Source: an uncultured Chromatiaceae bacterium
Lineage (GTDB): Bacteria > Pseudomonadota > Gammaproteobacteria > DRLM01
Direction of reading: 5' to 3'
Assembly (NCBI GenBank): GCA_945787555.1
Contig: CALZJG010000115.1
Location: 1 to 33,456, forward strand
Length of the DNA stretch: 33,456 bases
The notes beneath the pieces are model-generated. The model was given only the letters and a program-made list of their open reading frames with translations. It ran no database searches and was not told where the DNA came from. Of this stretch, positions 1-9,069 are shown one piece after another; the stretch's first letter is position 1, and each line of letters opens with the position of its first letter. A program made the position numbers and the translations under genes.

Positions 1-201
1 AGCCAAGAGCCGTCAAACGACGACCTAAACCATATCCATTGCTAACCAAATCACGGCAGATCGCCAGGGAGGATGTTCGGAAATACGGTCATCCTAAGAA
101 GCTTAAGTAAGTGGCATTCGACACTGGGTCCTTTATCCCCACAGACCGCATGAAACGTTGGAACTCGCGAGTGTGAATTTCAGTGCCCCGATCGATACAA
201 T
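1..201 (-). other. Downstream flank of the O-antigen locus, possible decayed transposase end
   Basis: No intact gene is visible. On the minus strand, one open frame from about 217 to a TGA at 89-91 reads as a short peptide containing IDRGTE..HTREFQRFM. This loosely resembles the DDE/integrase-core stretch of IS3-type transposases (HSDRGSQYTS..FQ). It has no start codon, is only about 40 codons long, and overlaps the end of the upstream epimerase gene. The same frame stays open after the stop to the window edge. The similarity is from memory of the family pattern only and may be chance. In comparable LPS loci an initiating sugar transferase usually follows here, and it is not present. Confidence 0.25.
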
Positions 202-1194
202 TTATGAAGGAGTGTCACGCGATTCAACCGCATGATCGTCACCCGCGACAAGCATGCGGCGCAATCCATCTCTTAAAGACGTCTGAGCGCACCAACCGAT
301 GTCCCGTTGCAGCTTATTCGAAGAATAGCAGGCCGACCCAAGCAACCTACTAAGCACTTCCGAATTGAAGGGGGATCGCCGTCTCATAGCCCGGCCCAAT
401 AAATCTCCAAGCACCGCACCGCCTCCCAGAACACTCAGAGGGACAGCCCACCGACAGGCCTTCATTCCCATTACTTCACGGATAGCTTGATATATTTGCC
501 TTCCTGAGTAAGGCGTCGGATCAGCCACGATATAAGTTTTGCCGGCTGCTCTTTCTTCCTGGGCAGCAAGCCGCATCGCAGACACCACATCATCGACATA
601 GACCAGCGATCGCCGATTCCCCGTCTCTGGAAGAGGCGGGAAAATACCCCGTCGAATCATTCTAATCATGCGTTCTAGGTTCCCCCGTCCACCCGGGCCA
701 TAAGCCATCGCCAAACGCAGATTCACCACATGCATGCCATATTTCGAACCGGCTTCCTGCACCGCCTCTTCTGCTGCGCGTTTAGATTTCCCATAGACGG
801 ATAACGGCGGTAATGGCCAGCTTTCATCGACACACTGCTCACCGGGTTCACCCATGGCTTTTACGCTGGACAAGAATATAAAGCGCTTAACCCCAGCTCG
901 CCCGGCCGCATCAACCAAGTTGTGCGTAGCCTCGAAATTGATCCGCATATGTTTCAATGCCACCGCCACATCATGTTCATTCCATGCATGAGCGAATCCG
1001 GCGCAGTGATAGACCGTATCGACATCTTCACAAATCTCTGACAGCGCACCTACATTGGAAAGGGCAAGATCAATCACAGTCGTAGACATATCTATGAGCG
1101 GGCGTCGCGACAATATGCGTAGCGACTCCGATCCCAGCGAGGCACACAGTCGGCGGCCAATAAAACCAGAGCCGCCCGTCACTAACTGCATCAT
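202..1194 (-). CDS. NAD-dependent epimerase/dehydratase (SDR), nucleotide-sugar modifying
   Basis: This 330-residue protein is an extended short-chain dehydrogenase/reductase. The Rossmann motif TGGSGFIG lies at residues 6-13, a serine pair at about 109-110 (FLSSVKAMGE), and the YGKSK catalytic Tyr/Lys at 134 and 138. The family interconverts or reduces nucleotide sugars; this subgroup resembles the 4-epimerase/4-reductase-like enzymes found next to WbpL/WecA-type initiating transferases in O-antigen loci. The exact substrate cannot be read from sequence. The first two codons are both ATG, so the start is 1194 or 1191. It follows the GT4 gene by 20 bases and is probably the last gene of the operon in this window. 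The expected partner sugar-phosphate transferase is not seen downstream. Confidence 0.85.
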   Translation of the reverse strand: MMQLVTGGSGFIGRRLCASLGSESLRILSRRPLIDMSTTVIDLALSNVGALSEICEDVDTVYHCAGFAHAWNEHDVAVALKHMRINFEATHNLVDAAGRAGVKRFIFLSSVKAMGEPGEQCVDESWPLPPLSVYGKSKRAAEEAVQEAGSKYGMHVVNLRLAMAYGPGGRGNLERMIRMIRRGIFPPLPETGNRRSLVYVDDVVSAMRLAAQEERAAGKTYIVADPTPYSGRQIYQAIREVMGMKACRWAVPLSVLGGGAVLGDLLGRAMRRRSPFNSEVLSRLLGSACYSSNKLQRDIGWCAQTSLRDGLRRMLVAGDDHAVESRDTPS

Positions 1195-1214
1195 AGCATC
1201 TCGCCCGATTACGC

Positions 1215-2339
1215 TCAGCGCGCCAACACGTCTTGATATAACGCAAAAGTCCTTTTCCCCATTGCCTCCAAAGAAAAGGCTGCAAGCGCCCGCTCACGGG
1301 CTTGCGTTCCGAGCGACGTCCGTAATTCAGAATTTACCAGCAAACTATTCAGCGCCTCTGCCAATGCCGCCACATCTCCAGGTGGCACCGTAATACCAGT
1401 TACACCATCCTGGTTCACGAAATCCACTCCATTGTTTAAGCGAGTACTGACAACCGGTTTTCCGCAGGCCATCGCCTCAACTTGCACAATGCCAAATGCC
1501 TCGGCGGTCGAAACAGCCGGTAGGCAGAATACATCACAGGCCTGATAATATGCAGGCAATTCTTCCTCTTCCAACAAACCTAGAAAATGAACTCGATCAG
1601 CTACCCCCTGTGACCGTGCTAGTCCTTTCCACTGATCCGTCAGCGGCCCGGCACCACCTATCAACAGCTGAGCCGTTGGATCAATGTACTTCATGGCCTC
1701 GATCAGCACATCGAAGCCCTTGTAATAAACATGGCGCCCGAGTGCAAAAACCCGCTTACCAGGAAAACGCCTACGCACCTGATCAGCGACGGTGTTGGGA
1801 GTGAGGAATCTGCTCAAGTCAAAACCGAAAGGGATGACCCGGAATCGACTCCGGTCCGCGACACGTGATAGTTCCGCCGAACTTTCAATATGCGCGGGCG
1901 TAGGCACAACAATCGCGGCCGCTTTGGCGAGAGCGCGCCGTAGAAAAGGCCGATAGAATCCCAGCAGAGTCCGCTGCCGCACTACATCGGCATGCCAGGT
2001 AACAATGCGCGGAATCGTCGCCGGCAACATCATGGATGCAAGATGTGACATCGGATCCGGGAAATGCAGGTGAATCAAGTCAAAATTGTACTCTCTGTGG
2101 AGGCGGCGAGCCTCTGTGATCAGGCTAGGCGAAATAGCCAGACTACCATCTATGTTAAGACTAGGCTTGCGAATAACAGGGAAGCCGTGGAGCGATAACC
2201 GAGTGCCCTGGACGTCACGACTCGGCACCAGATGAATAAACTCCACTTGGCCCACCAGCGAGGCGAACAGATGCTCGATATGCCGTTGCATACCTCCGGG
2301 AATATCATCGTAAAAACGGCCGAAGCAGAGAACTCGCAT
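1215..2339 (-). CDS. Glycosyltransferase family 4 (GT-B fold)
   Basis: This 374-residue retaining glycosyltransferase has a GT-B layout. The N-terminal acceptor domain starts with a glycine-rich loop (DIPGGMQRH, 12-20). The C-terminal nucleotide-sugar domain has GRHVYYKGFD at 201-210 and the E-x7-E signature at E280 and E288, followed by MACGKPVV. No membrane segment is evident, so it is a cytoplasmic or peripheral enzyme that adds one sugar to the growing lipid-linked O-chain. GDP-mannose is a plausible donor because manC lies in the locus, but this is inference. The ATG at 2339 has a weak purine-rich ribosome site (CGGAA) upstream. It follows the GT2 gene after 134 bases. Confidence 0.9.
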   Translation of the reverse strand: MRVLCFGRFYDDIPGGMQRHIEHLFASLVGQVEFIHLVPSRDVQGTRLSLHGFPVIRKPSLNIDGSLAISPSLITEARRLHREYNFDLIHLHFPDPMSHLASMMLPATIPRIVTWHADVVRQRTLLGFYRPFLRRALAKAAAIVVPTPAHIESSAELSRVADRSRFRVIPFGFDLSRFLTPNTVADQVRRRFPGKRVFALGRHVYYKGFDVLIEAMKYIDPTAQLLIGGAGPLTDQWKGLARSQGVADRVHFLGLLEEEELPAYYQACDVFCLPAVSTAEAFGIVQVEAMACGKPVVSTRLNNGVDFVNQDGVTGITVPPGDVAALAEALNSLLVNSELRTSLGTQARERALAAFSLEAMGKRTFALYQDVLAR

Positions 2340-2473
2340 TCTATATTCCGCAGATCAACTCACTTTCGCCCTTACGTGTGGTTACGCAGCAAGTACCCCT
2401 GGTCAATGTTTCACTTCGCATTCGAGAGCAATGTCCTGAAAAAGCATCGAACCAACATGCAACCGCATTCAAA

Positions 2474-3217
2474 TCAACCAACGATTGATTTGAACCACAC
2501 CGCGTAAGGCTGCGCCACCCACCACTTCAAAGGGACCCGCCCATAGTATTTACGAACGACCTTCATCGCCTCCTGATAATGTCTGCGGCGAAGGGTTCTT
2601 GTCTTCGTATCCTGGTGCTCTCGATTAACCGCTACGAAATTGTCCACAAAATGCAATGGGCCGATCTGCTTGAACAACCGCCACCACAAGTCATAGTCCA
2701 TCACCATGTGGAGGTTTTCATCTACACCTCCCACAGCCTCCCAGGCCGTGCGACGAACCAAGGTTGCAGGCTGTGAAATTATGCAGCGCATAGCAAGGCG
2801 GTGTTCGTTGAAGGGTTCCACCCAGACTGGGCGTCGCCGTCCAGAACTCTGCATTACATTCCATGATCGCCCATAGACTGCAGGTGCCTCCGGATGCTTT
2901 TCCAACTCAGCCAGAAGTTTTGTCAAACCGGATGGCAAGAACCAGTCATCACTATTAAGCCAACACACATAGGGAGCTCGACCCTGCGCAATACCCTCGT
3001 TGATTGCCGCGGCCTGGCCATCATCGGCGTGACTACGCCATCCAGCCAATCGATATTCCCACTTGCGAATAACCTCCAACGAGTTATCTTTCGATCCGCC
3101 GTCCAGCACAAAAACCTCAACAGGAACCTCTTGCTGGAAAACCGAAGTCAGAGCGTCATCGAGAAAGCGGCCCTGATTAAAAGACGGAATAGCTATCGTC
3201 ACCAATGGCGTTGTCAT
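2474..3217 (-). CDS. Glycosyltransferase family 2 (GT-A fold)
   Basis: This 247-residue protein is a single GT-A domain of the GT2 family. It opens with TIAIPSFNQGRFL. A donor-binding Asp is in the VLDGGS segment at 38-42, the metal-binding NSDD is at 88-91, and a MDYDLWWRL segment follows near residue 168. It should transfer a sugar from an NDP donor to the O-antigen lipid intermediate at the cytoplasmic face; donor and linkage are unknown. The length is normal for the short WcaA/WbbD-like GT2 enzymes. The ATG at 3217 comes 3 bases after the stop of fcl, so the pair is cotranscribed and probably translationally coupled. Confidence 0.9.
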   Translation of the reverse strand: MTTPLVTIAIPSFNQGRFLDDALTSVFQQEVPVEVFVLDGGSKDNSLEVIRKWEYRLAGWRSHADDGQAAAINEGIAQGRAPYVCWLNSDDWFLPSGLTKLLAELEKHPEAPAVYGRSWNVMQSSGRRRPVWVEPFNEHRLAMRCIISQPATLVRRTAWEAVGGVDENLHMVMDYDLWWRLFKQIGPLHFVDNFVAVNREHQDTKTRTLRRRHYQEAMKVVRKYYGRVPLKWWVAQPYAVWFKSIVG

Positions 3218-3220
3218 GCT

Positions 3221-4168
3221 TTATGCGTCACATTTGGTCAAAAAATCAGCATAAGTCTTGGCAATCCCTTCGCCTAACGAGGTTCTTGCCTGCCAACCCA
3301 ATTCACGAATACGCTCAACATCCAATAGCTTGCGTGGGGTCCCGTCAGGTTTTCGGGGATCAAACACTATTTTGCCGTGAAAGCCGACAACCTTCATTAC
3401 TGTCTCCGCCAACTCGCGAATCGTTACGTCCTTGCCGGTGCCGATGTTGAACATGCCATCGCTGATGCCTTGCTCCATCAAGAAAACACAGGCATCAGCC
3501 ATATCGTCAACATACAAAAACTCCCGCATTGGTTTTCCGGAACCCCAGACTACTAACTCATTGTCACCTCGAACCTTGGCTTCATGCGCCTTTCGAATCA
3601 GTGCCGGCAGCACATGGCTATTGTTCAAATCGTAGTGATCGTTGGGTCCGTACAAGTTGGTTGGCATGACTGAAACATATTGAGCACCGAACTGCCGGTT
3701 ATAGCTCTCGCACAGTTTGATGCCAGCAATCTTGGCGATGGCGTAAGGCTCGTTCGTCTCTTCCAGCGGTCCGGTCAGCAAATACTCCTCCTTCATCGGC
3801 TGTGGACAATCACGAGGATAAATACAGCTTGACCCCAAGAATAGCAATCTCTTAACGCCCGCCTGCCAGGCCGCGTGCACGATGTTAGCCTCGATCATTA
3901 TGTTCTGATAAATGAAGTCCGCCCGATAGGTCTTATTGGCGTGGATGCCACCAACCTTCCCTGCTGCCAAAATGATGTACTGTGGCCTTTCTTGTAGTAG
4001 GAATTCGGCAACGGCAGCTTGGTTAGTCAGATCCAATTCACTGTGAGTACGAGAGACCAGATTCACATAGCCCACAGCAGACAACCGGCGTTCAATTGCC
4101 GATCCGACCATACCTCTGTGACCGGCAATATATATCTTGGTACCTTTATCCATTGCAGGCTTACTCAT
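3221..4168 (-). CDS. fcl: GDP-L-fucose synthase (GDP-4-keto-6-deoxymannose 3,5-epimerase/4-reductase)
   Basis: Fcl converts GDP-4-keto-6-deoxy-D-mannose made by Gmd into GDP-L-fucose. The 315-residue product has the Rossmann start [13 protein letters not shown], the SSC motif at 113-115, Tyr142 and Lys146 in [10 protein letters not shown], and the epimerase His185 in NNSHVLPAL. All catalytic residues of the canonical family (E. coli Ser107, Cys109, Tyr136, Lys140, His179) have counterparts. I chose the ATG at 4168, which overlaps the gmd stop by 8 bases; ATG 4153 is equally possible, and the longer frame to 4192 is unlikely. It is directly after gmd, as in most fucose operons. A second, diverged paralogue is at 15587-16570. 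Confidence 0.95.
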   Translation of the reverse strand: MSKPAMDKGTKIYIAGHRGMVGSAIERRLSAVGYVNLVSRTHSELDLTNQAAVAEFLLQERPQYIILAAGKVGGIHANKTYRADFIYQNIMIEANIVHAAWQAGVKRLLFLGSSCIYPRDCPQPMKEEYLLTGPLEETNEPYAIAKIAGIKLCESYNRQFGAQYVSVMPTNLYGPNDHYDLNNSHVLPALIRKAHEAKVRGDNELVVWGSGKPMREFLYVDDMADACVFLMEQGISDGMFNIGTGKDVTIRELAETVMKVVGFHGKIVFDPRKPDGTPRKLLDVERIRELGWQARTSLGEGIAKTYADFLTKCDA

Positions 4169-5249
4169 GATGGTCATATGCGGAATAACCATGCCTCTTC
4201 ACCAGCTCATCGCGCTCGGCCGCTTTCAAGTCTTCCCGCATCATTTCTGACACCAGCTCTTTAAAGGTGATCTTGGGTATCCAACCCAGCTTTTCTTTCG
4301 CCTTGGATGCGTCACCCAACAGCGTTTCTACCTCCGCCGGTCGGAAGTAGCGAGGATCCACGGCCACAATGCATTTTCCGTTCTCATCATACCCCTTCTC
4401 CCCGATGCCCTCGCCTTTCCAGTTGATTGCCAGTCCAACTTCCTGCGCTGCTGCATCGACAAATTCACGCACACTGTATTGCACGCCGGTTGCAATTACA
4501 AAATCCTCCGGCCGTTCTTGCTGCAACATGAGCCACTGCATTTCGACGTAATCCTTGGCATGGCCCCAGTCGCGTTTGGCGTCAAGGTTGCCCAAATACA
4601 GGCATTCCTGCAGTCCGAGCTTGATGCGGGCCAAGGCACGGGTAATTTTGCGCGTAACAAACGTTTCGCCGCGAATGGGGCTTTCATGATTGAACAAGAT
4701 CCCGTTACAGGCGTAGAAACCATAAGCCTCACGGTAATTAACCGTGATCCAATACGCGTAGAGTTTGGCAACGGCATAGGGCGATCTTGGGTAAAACGGG
4801 GTGGTTTCCCTTTGCGGGATCTCCTGTACTAGCCCGTATAGCTCTGACGTTGACGCTTGATAAAACCTCGTCTTCTTTTCCAGTCCCAAAATGCGAATTG
4901 CTTCCAGAATACGCAGCGGCCCCAATGCATCCGAGTTAGCCGTGTATTCAGGCTCTTCGAAAGAAACTGCTACGTGTGATTGTGCCGCCAAATTGTAAAT
5001 CTCATCTGGCTGCACCTGCTGGATGATGCGGACCAAACTGGATGAATCAGTCATGTCACCATAGTGCAGGACAAAGCGACGATCTTTTTCGTGTGGATCT
5101 TGATAGAGGTGATCGATGCGATCCGTATTAAAAAGCGAAGAACGGCGTTTGATGCCGTGCACTTCATAACCTTTGCTCAACAGCAATTCCGCCAAATAGG
5201 CACCATCTTGGCCCGTTACCCCGGTGATCAAAGCAACCTTTTTCATCAC
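4161..5249 (-). CDS. gmd: GDP-mannose 4,6-dehydratase
   Basis: Gmd is the NADP-dependent first step from GDP-D-mannose toward GDP-L-fucose. The 362-residue protein has [11 protein letters not shown] at 9-19, the [11 protein letters not shown] loop near 35-45 typical of tetrameric Gmd, the catalytic Thr134 and Glu136 in ASTSELYG, and Tyr158 and Lys162 in [12 protein letters not shown]. Length and motifs match the family. The ATG at 5249 has a good ribosome site (AAAGGAACGTG). It follows a 165-base gap and may begin its own transcript gmd-fcl-GT2-GT4-SDR, although no strong promoter was recognised. Its substrate would be supplied by manC at 21951-23420. Confidence 0.97.
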   Translation of the reverse strand: MMKKVALITGVTGQDGAYLAELLLSKGYEVHGIKRRSSLFNTDRIDHLYQDPHEKDRRFVLHYGDMTDSSSLVRIIQQVQPDEIYNLAAQSHVAVSFEEPEYTANSDALGPLRILEAIRILGLEKKTRFYQASTSELYGLVQEIPQRETTPFYPRSPYAVAKLYAYWITVNYREAYGFYACNGILFNHESPIRGETFVTRKITRALARIKLGLQECLYLGNLDAKRDWGHAKDYVEMQWLMLQQERPEDFVIATGVQYSVREFVDAAAQEVGLAINWKGEGIGEKGYDENGKCIVAVDPRYFRPAEVETLLGDASKAKEKLGWIPKITFKELVSEMMREDLKAAERDELVKRHGYSAYDHHE

Positions 5250-5414
5250 GTTCCTTTTAAACTAGTTAACACAGAAAACACTAGACATACGACTGGCGCT
5301 CTATTAGTTACTCGTTACCATGCTCAAAGGCGGTGCATGGCGCGATAACTCAAGTTTATCCGTTTCAAAACGGAGTCTTCATAACACCGTGCCATGCAGA
5401 CGAATGTGGCGCAC
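5250..5414. other. Intergenic region with nested inverted repeats before gmd
   Basis: The gap between the polytopic membrane gene and gmd contains an outer 8-base inverted repeat (tgcatggc at 5334-5341, gccatgca at 5391-5398). Inside it is a 7-base hairpin (tccgttt/aaacgga, 5359-5374). There is no adjacent T-run, so it is not a standard intrinsic terminator. It could be an mRNA 3' stem or a decayed palindromic element. Confidence 0.4.
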
Positions 5415-7919
5415 TCACCGCAATGGCACCGTACAGTTGATATTGCCAAACCAGGCGTAGTCGTCCTGAACTAAGACGAACTCGGCAACAAGAGGATCGC
5501 TGTCTCTAGCCCTGGCAATTGGGGGCAGTGTGTTGAGCGGTAGGCGAATGGTACTGCTCGTGCCCCGCCTGACGTAGGCATCCGTGGGTACGCGGAAGCC
5601 GTCGTCCCAGCGCAAAAGCTTACCGTCGGGCTGACGGAGATGAAGGCCGATGCGGATCGGGAGCGGGCCATCACCCAGCTTCCAGTCGAAGCTGCTGTGG
5701 TTTTCGACGGTCAGAAGGAGCGTATCGGACGCGCCCCCGGTCTCAGTGCCCGCCTCGACCTTGCAGGCCAACCGGCCGCGCATGTCGGAGATGGGAACGA
5801 TGGCGGTTTGCCCCAGGCCGCGCATCATCGTAGCGCCATCCACGAAAATCCCGGGATTATCGGCCTTTCTAATCACGCTGTTAGAATTGTCTGATTGGGC
5901 GCTTATGTAACGCCTAAGCGCTTCACCTTCTACGAGTCTGGGAAAATCGCTTTGCGCAAGAAGACGGACAGGGTCGGTCACCACGATGCGGTCCGCCTCC
6001 CGGTACGTCGGGTCATAGCTCAGCCTGAACCCGGGGTCCCGCAATCGCACGAAGGTGAACTTGCTAGGCCTGTCCTCCAGTATTTCATAGCCTTTTCCGG
6101 CAAAAATCTGGCGCACGCTCTCGTATTCGGCCGAGTTGACCACGGAGCGGTCGATAACGAACCCGCTGAAGCCCACGGCTTCCACTTCGGCGATTAGCTT
6201 GTCTAGCGGTAGCTGCGAGATGCGCATATTCCAGTCGTCGGCCGGGCTGTTCTTGGCCCCACCATTGCTCCAGCGCAGATGGTGGGAATGCAGATAAAGA
6301 CGAACGTGGGCGAACGATCCCCTGCCGTAATATTTGCTGTCGCGCAGGTAATTCGAGTAGGGGTACTGGTACACCATAGCGTTCGGTGGCAAACCCGCCT
6401 CCAGGATCTGCACAAAGTGGCGCTCAGCGAGAAACGTCGTTTTCGTCAGCTCGTTACCCTTACTTGAGTCGTTGGGAATCTGGTCGTACAGCGCGGCGGC
6501 CGTAACGAGGAATATGAGGGCGATCCATGCGACCCGCCCCAGCCTGCCCGCGCTTCGCTGCTTCAACGTCACGAACCAGGCGGCACCGAGGTACAGCACA
6601 AAGATCAGGAAAAGAGGGAACCGGTCATAAGCCCTAATCGTTGGGAACACAAGCGCCACCAGTGTGCCAAGGCCCCCAATAATGGAGAAGAGAAAAATGA
6701 AGAACGTGAGTGACAGCAGCGCGTCGCCCATGGACTTCGAAGCAGCGATCGGGTCGGAGGCCCAACTGTCGGATGCCGTCGGATCCCCCACTCTTCTTCT
6801 CAAGGCTGGGATAGCCAACATGACAAGGGCCATCCCAAATAACATAGAACCCAGCGTCCCTAGCGCCACTATGGCCGGGCCGTTCTTAAAGGAGCGCGCT
6901 GCTTCGCTTGTGTCAACCATCCGTTGCCCTAGGGTTCCCAAAGCTTCGATATGGTGCTGCGGGATCGGGGTGACAATCGTCTTGAGGGTGGCAGAGTAGA
7001 CCTCCGCCTCGAAGGAATGTTTGATCAGCGCCGGGTCTTCTATTCCGTTCGGATAAAACTCGTTCCAGTGCGTTTTCTTGTAGTTGTGTAGCGGAAGTTG
7101 GAGCAACATGGACACCGCAACCAGCGCAACCATGTAGGCGCCGGCCGGAAGCAGAGACAGAGGGCGGCGCCAATCGCCCAACAACACCCTTGCAAAGGCG
7201 GCGAATCCGAGCAGCAGCAGGGTAAAGAAAGCGTAGTACCCATCGGACGCCGCTGTCAGCGCCACGAAGAACAGGCCCAGCACAAACTCGCGCGTGCGTA
7301 CAAGGCGCGCTGCGGCTTGCCACCACTTTGAAAAGCTTTCTTGTGTTTCGACCAAGGACGCGAACTTGCCTGACAAAATCCAAATCACAGTAACCAGCGC
7401 GAGCGGCACCATGAAATAATTGCTGAGGAAAGCGTAAAGCATTACGCCGATACGGAACGTCGTGAAGGCGAACAGTAGCCCGACGCAGAACGCCAACAGG
7501 CGCGAAACGCCTAACAGCCTGCATGCCACAAAGGAGGTCAGGCAGATCAGCGGAAAATTAAGAAGGTAATATACCTGCTGCAGCTGCACCGGATCCTGAA
7601 TGAACGGGGACATGGCCAGCATTAGTACCGAATGCAGCGCGCTGGTCTGAGCCGCGGCATTGTGGTGCCAGTGGGCTACCTCGGGGGCGCCGAGGTAGGG
7701 ATTCGTCAGTATCCAGCCCGTGTCGCGCAGGGCCTTGGTAAGGGTGAACTGCCATGTGGCATCCCCGGTGTTATAAAGCAGTGGAATCGAAAGATCCCAG
7801 CCAGTGAGCCCGAGCACGAATACCGCTAACGCTAGCGGGACACCAACCAGCAACGCGGCCCACATGGTAGCTCGAAGCAAGCGTGGGAGGCTGAGGGACG
7901 AACGGAAGATCGAATTCAT
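5415..7919 (-). CDS. Large polytopic membrane protein, putative GT-C-type glycosyltransferase with C-terminal periplasmic domain
   Basis: This 834-residue protein starts at the ATG at 7919, which overlaps the gtrA stop as ATGA. The open frame continues upstream, but that part is a shadow of gtrA and the methyltransferase. Hydrophobic segments recur from about 15 to 475 (for example 18-38, 118-137, 141-153, 168-183, 213-245, 258-275, 348-372, 400-425, 433-452, 463-478), giving roughly ten membrane helices. The first loop has acidic residues Asp42 and Asp53 (YNTGDATWQF), where GT-C enzymes carry a catalytic Asp. The segment from about 480 to the end is soluble and finishes in a beta-rich stretch (about 733-828) resembling an Ig-like domain. 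Beside GtrA and GtrB it fits the role of the serotype-specific transferase that moves a sugar from polyprenyl phosphate to O-antigen in the periplasm. Function is inferred from fold and context. Confidence 0.75.
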   Translation of the reverse strand: MNSIFRSSLSLPRLLRATMWAALLVGVPLALAVFVLGLTGWDLSIPLLYNTGDATWQFTLTKALRDTGWILTNPYLGAPEVAHWHHNAAAQTSALHSVLMLAMSPFIQDPVQLQQVYYLLNFPLICLTSFVACRLLGVSRLLAFCVGLLFAFTTFRIGVMLYAFLSNYFMVPLALVTVIWILSGKFASLVETQESFSKWWQAAARLVRTREFVLGLFFVALTAASDGYYAFFTLLLLGFAAFARVLLGDWRRPLSLLPAGAYMVALVAVSMLLQLPLHNYKKTHWNEFYPNGIEDPALIKHSFEAEVYSATLKTIVTPIPQHHIEALGTLGQRMVDTSEAARSFKNGPAIVALGTLGSMLFGMALVMLAIPALRRRVGDPTASDSWASDPIAASKSMGDALLSLTFFIFLFSIIGGLGTLVALVFPTIRAYDRFPLFLIFVLYLGAAWFVTLKQRSAGRLGRVAWIALIFLVTAAALYDQIPNDSSKGNELTKTTFLAERHFVQILEAGLPPNAMVYQYPYSNYLRDSKYYGRGSFAHVRLYLHSHHLRWSNGGAKNSPADDWNMRISQLPLDKLIAEVEAVGFSGFVIDRSVVNSAEYESVRQIFAGKGYEILEDRPSKFTFVRLRDPGFRLSYDPTYREADRIVVTDPVRLLAQSDFPRLVEGEALRRYISAQSDNSNSVIRKADNPGIFVDGATMMRGLGQTAIVPISDMRGRLACKVEAGTETGGASDTLLLTVENHSSFDWKLGDGPLPIRIGLHLRQPDGKLLRWDDGFRVPTDAYVRRGTSSTIRLPLNTLPPIARARDSDPLVAEFVLVQDDYAWFGNINCTVPLR

Positions 7920-8338
7920 CTTGGCAACGTGCTTTGGACCGTATCCCGAGTGGAATGCCGCGACGCAAAGACGAACCATCGGCAACCGAAGAACATGCAA
8001 ACAGTGTAGATACCTACGCCTAGCAGCTGAGCGAGGTAAGGGTTGACGGAGAAGTACGAAATGGTCGCAATGACCGCACCCAGGTTCAACAGGTAGGCGA
8101 TGGCCGCCACCAGCAGGTATTTGGGCAGCACATGGGCGACAGGCCGGCTGCTGCTGAAGGTCCACGCGCGATTCAGCACGAAGCTGACAGCGAGGCCGAT
8201 CGCGTAGCCGACGACATTGGCGATGACAGGCCCGGTCTGGAAAAAAAACATGACCGCGTATATGGCGGCTAGGCCAATCGCCGTGTTGACGAGGCCGACC
8301 GCGGCGAAGCGAAGCGATTGACCGCCCAACCCCGTCAT
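7916..8338 (-). CDS. gtrA: GtrA family membrane protein (putative polyprenyl-phosphate-sugar flippase)
   Basis: This 140-residue protein has four hydrophobic segments and the GtrA/DPMS hallmarks: an N-terminal RFAAVGLVNTAIG stretch, FVLNRAWTF between helices 2 and 3, and a GCRWFVF end. GtrA proteins are thought to flip undecaprenyl-phosphate-linked sugar made by GtrB across the inner membrane. The ATG at 8338 is chosen because it overlaps the methyltransferase stop (ATGA) and gives the usual length; a 16-residue upstream extension in frame is probably not translated. The stop overlaps the start of the next membrane protein in the same way. Confidence 0.9.
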   Translation of the reverse strand: MTGLGGQSLRFAAVGLVNTAIGLAAIYAVMFFFQTGPVIANVVGYAIGLAVSFVLNRAWTFSSSRPVAHVLPKYLLVAAIAYLLNLGAVIATISYFSVNPYLAQLLGVGIYTVCMFFGCRWFVFASRHSTRDTVQSTLPR

Positions 8339-9069
8339 GCCGGCCTGCGCGCCGACATGCGATATTGCGCGCCGAGACCGAGCCAACCGAGGTGCTGCTC
8401 CAGCGGCCGCAGTGATTTGAGCATCGATGGAAAAAAAAGCCGGTAGTCCACACGCGCGTCTTCCCAGCCGCTCGCCTCGGCACGTCTGCGCATCGCGCCA
8501 CCTCGAATCAGGCGGGCATTAACATCCAGCGGGCAGGTATTAACCGCACGTACCGTTAGCGGATTAAGCGGATTGTGCTCGTAGATCACTAGCAGGCCAC
8601 CAGGGCGGGTAACGCGGTGCAGTTCGGCCAACCAGCGCTGGTGCTCCTCATGCGGAATGTGATGGAACACGCACGCAGAAAACACAATATCCTGGCTGTG
8701 CGTGGGCAGGGAAATCTTCTTAGCGATGAGCACATACTTCTCCTCACCTGGAAACCGCGACTTCGCTATCTCGATGCTGCGTGCGGAGACATCTCCGCAG
8801 TGCAGTTCACTCCGCTCGAAGTACTTGCGAAAGAAAGGCACGGAGTTGCCGATGCCGCTGCCGAAGTCCAGGATCTGGCCGGCGGACAGTCCTCTCTCGC
8901 TTACCAACATAGCAAGGTCGGCGATCTTGTACTCCGCGAAATACTCGGGCCCTTCGCCCGTGATCGCCACGTTGGCCTTATGTTGTTCGTGATATTCGTC
9001 GGCCAGCAGGTCGAATTCGGCACGCAGACGCTGGTCGGAAGTTTCATCAAGCGGAGTTTGATTGTTCAC
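8335..9069 (-). CDS. Class I SAM-dependent methyltransferase
   Basis: This 244-residue soluble protein has SAM motif I ILDFGSGIGNS at 66-75, an acidic residue Asp93 (CGDVS), a central DIVFSACVFHHIPHEE segment at 127-142, and VTRPGGLLVIYEHNP at 153-167. It is a Rossmann-fold class I methyltransferase. The acceptor is unknown; sandwiched between GtrB and GtrA, it could methylate the sugar delivered by that system or another O-antigen residue. The start is GTG at 9069, overlapping the gtrB stop as GTGA, and its stop overlaps the gtrA start, so the genes are translationally coupled. Standard three-gene gtr operons lack such an enzyme. Confidence 0.85.
   Translation of the reverse strand: MNNQTPLDETSDQRLRAEFDLLADEYHEQHKANVAITGEGPEYFAEYKIADLAMLVSERGLSAGQILDFGSGIGNSVPFFRKYFERSELHCGDVSARSIEIAKSRFPGEEKYVLIAKKISLPTHSQDIVFSACVFHHIPHEEHQRWLAELHRVTRPGGLLVIYEHNPLNPLTVRAVNTCPLDVNARLIRGGAMRRRAEASGWEDARVDYRLFFPSMLKSLRPLEQHLGWLGLGAQYRMSARRPA

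Noticed and set aside
7920-8501. N-terminal 194-codon extension of the polytopic protein frame
   Set aside because: It overlaps gtrA and the methyltransferase in another frame, is Arg/Cys-rich without hydrophobic pattern, and the ATG at 7919 makes a standard ATGA overlap.
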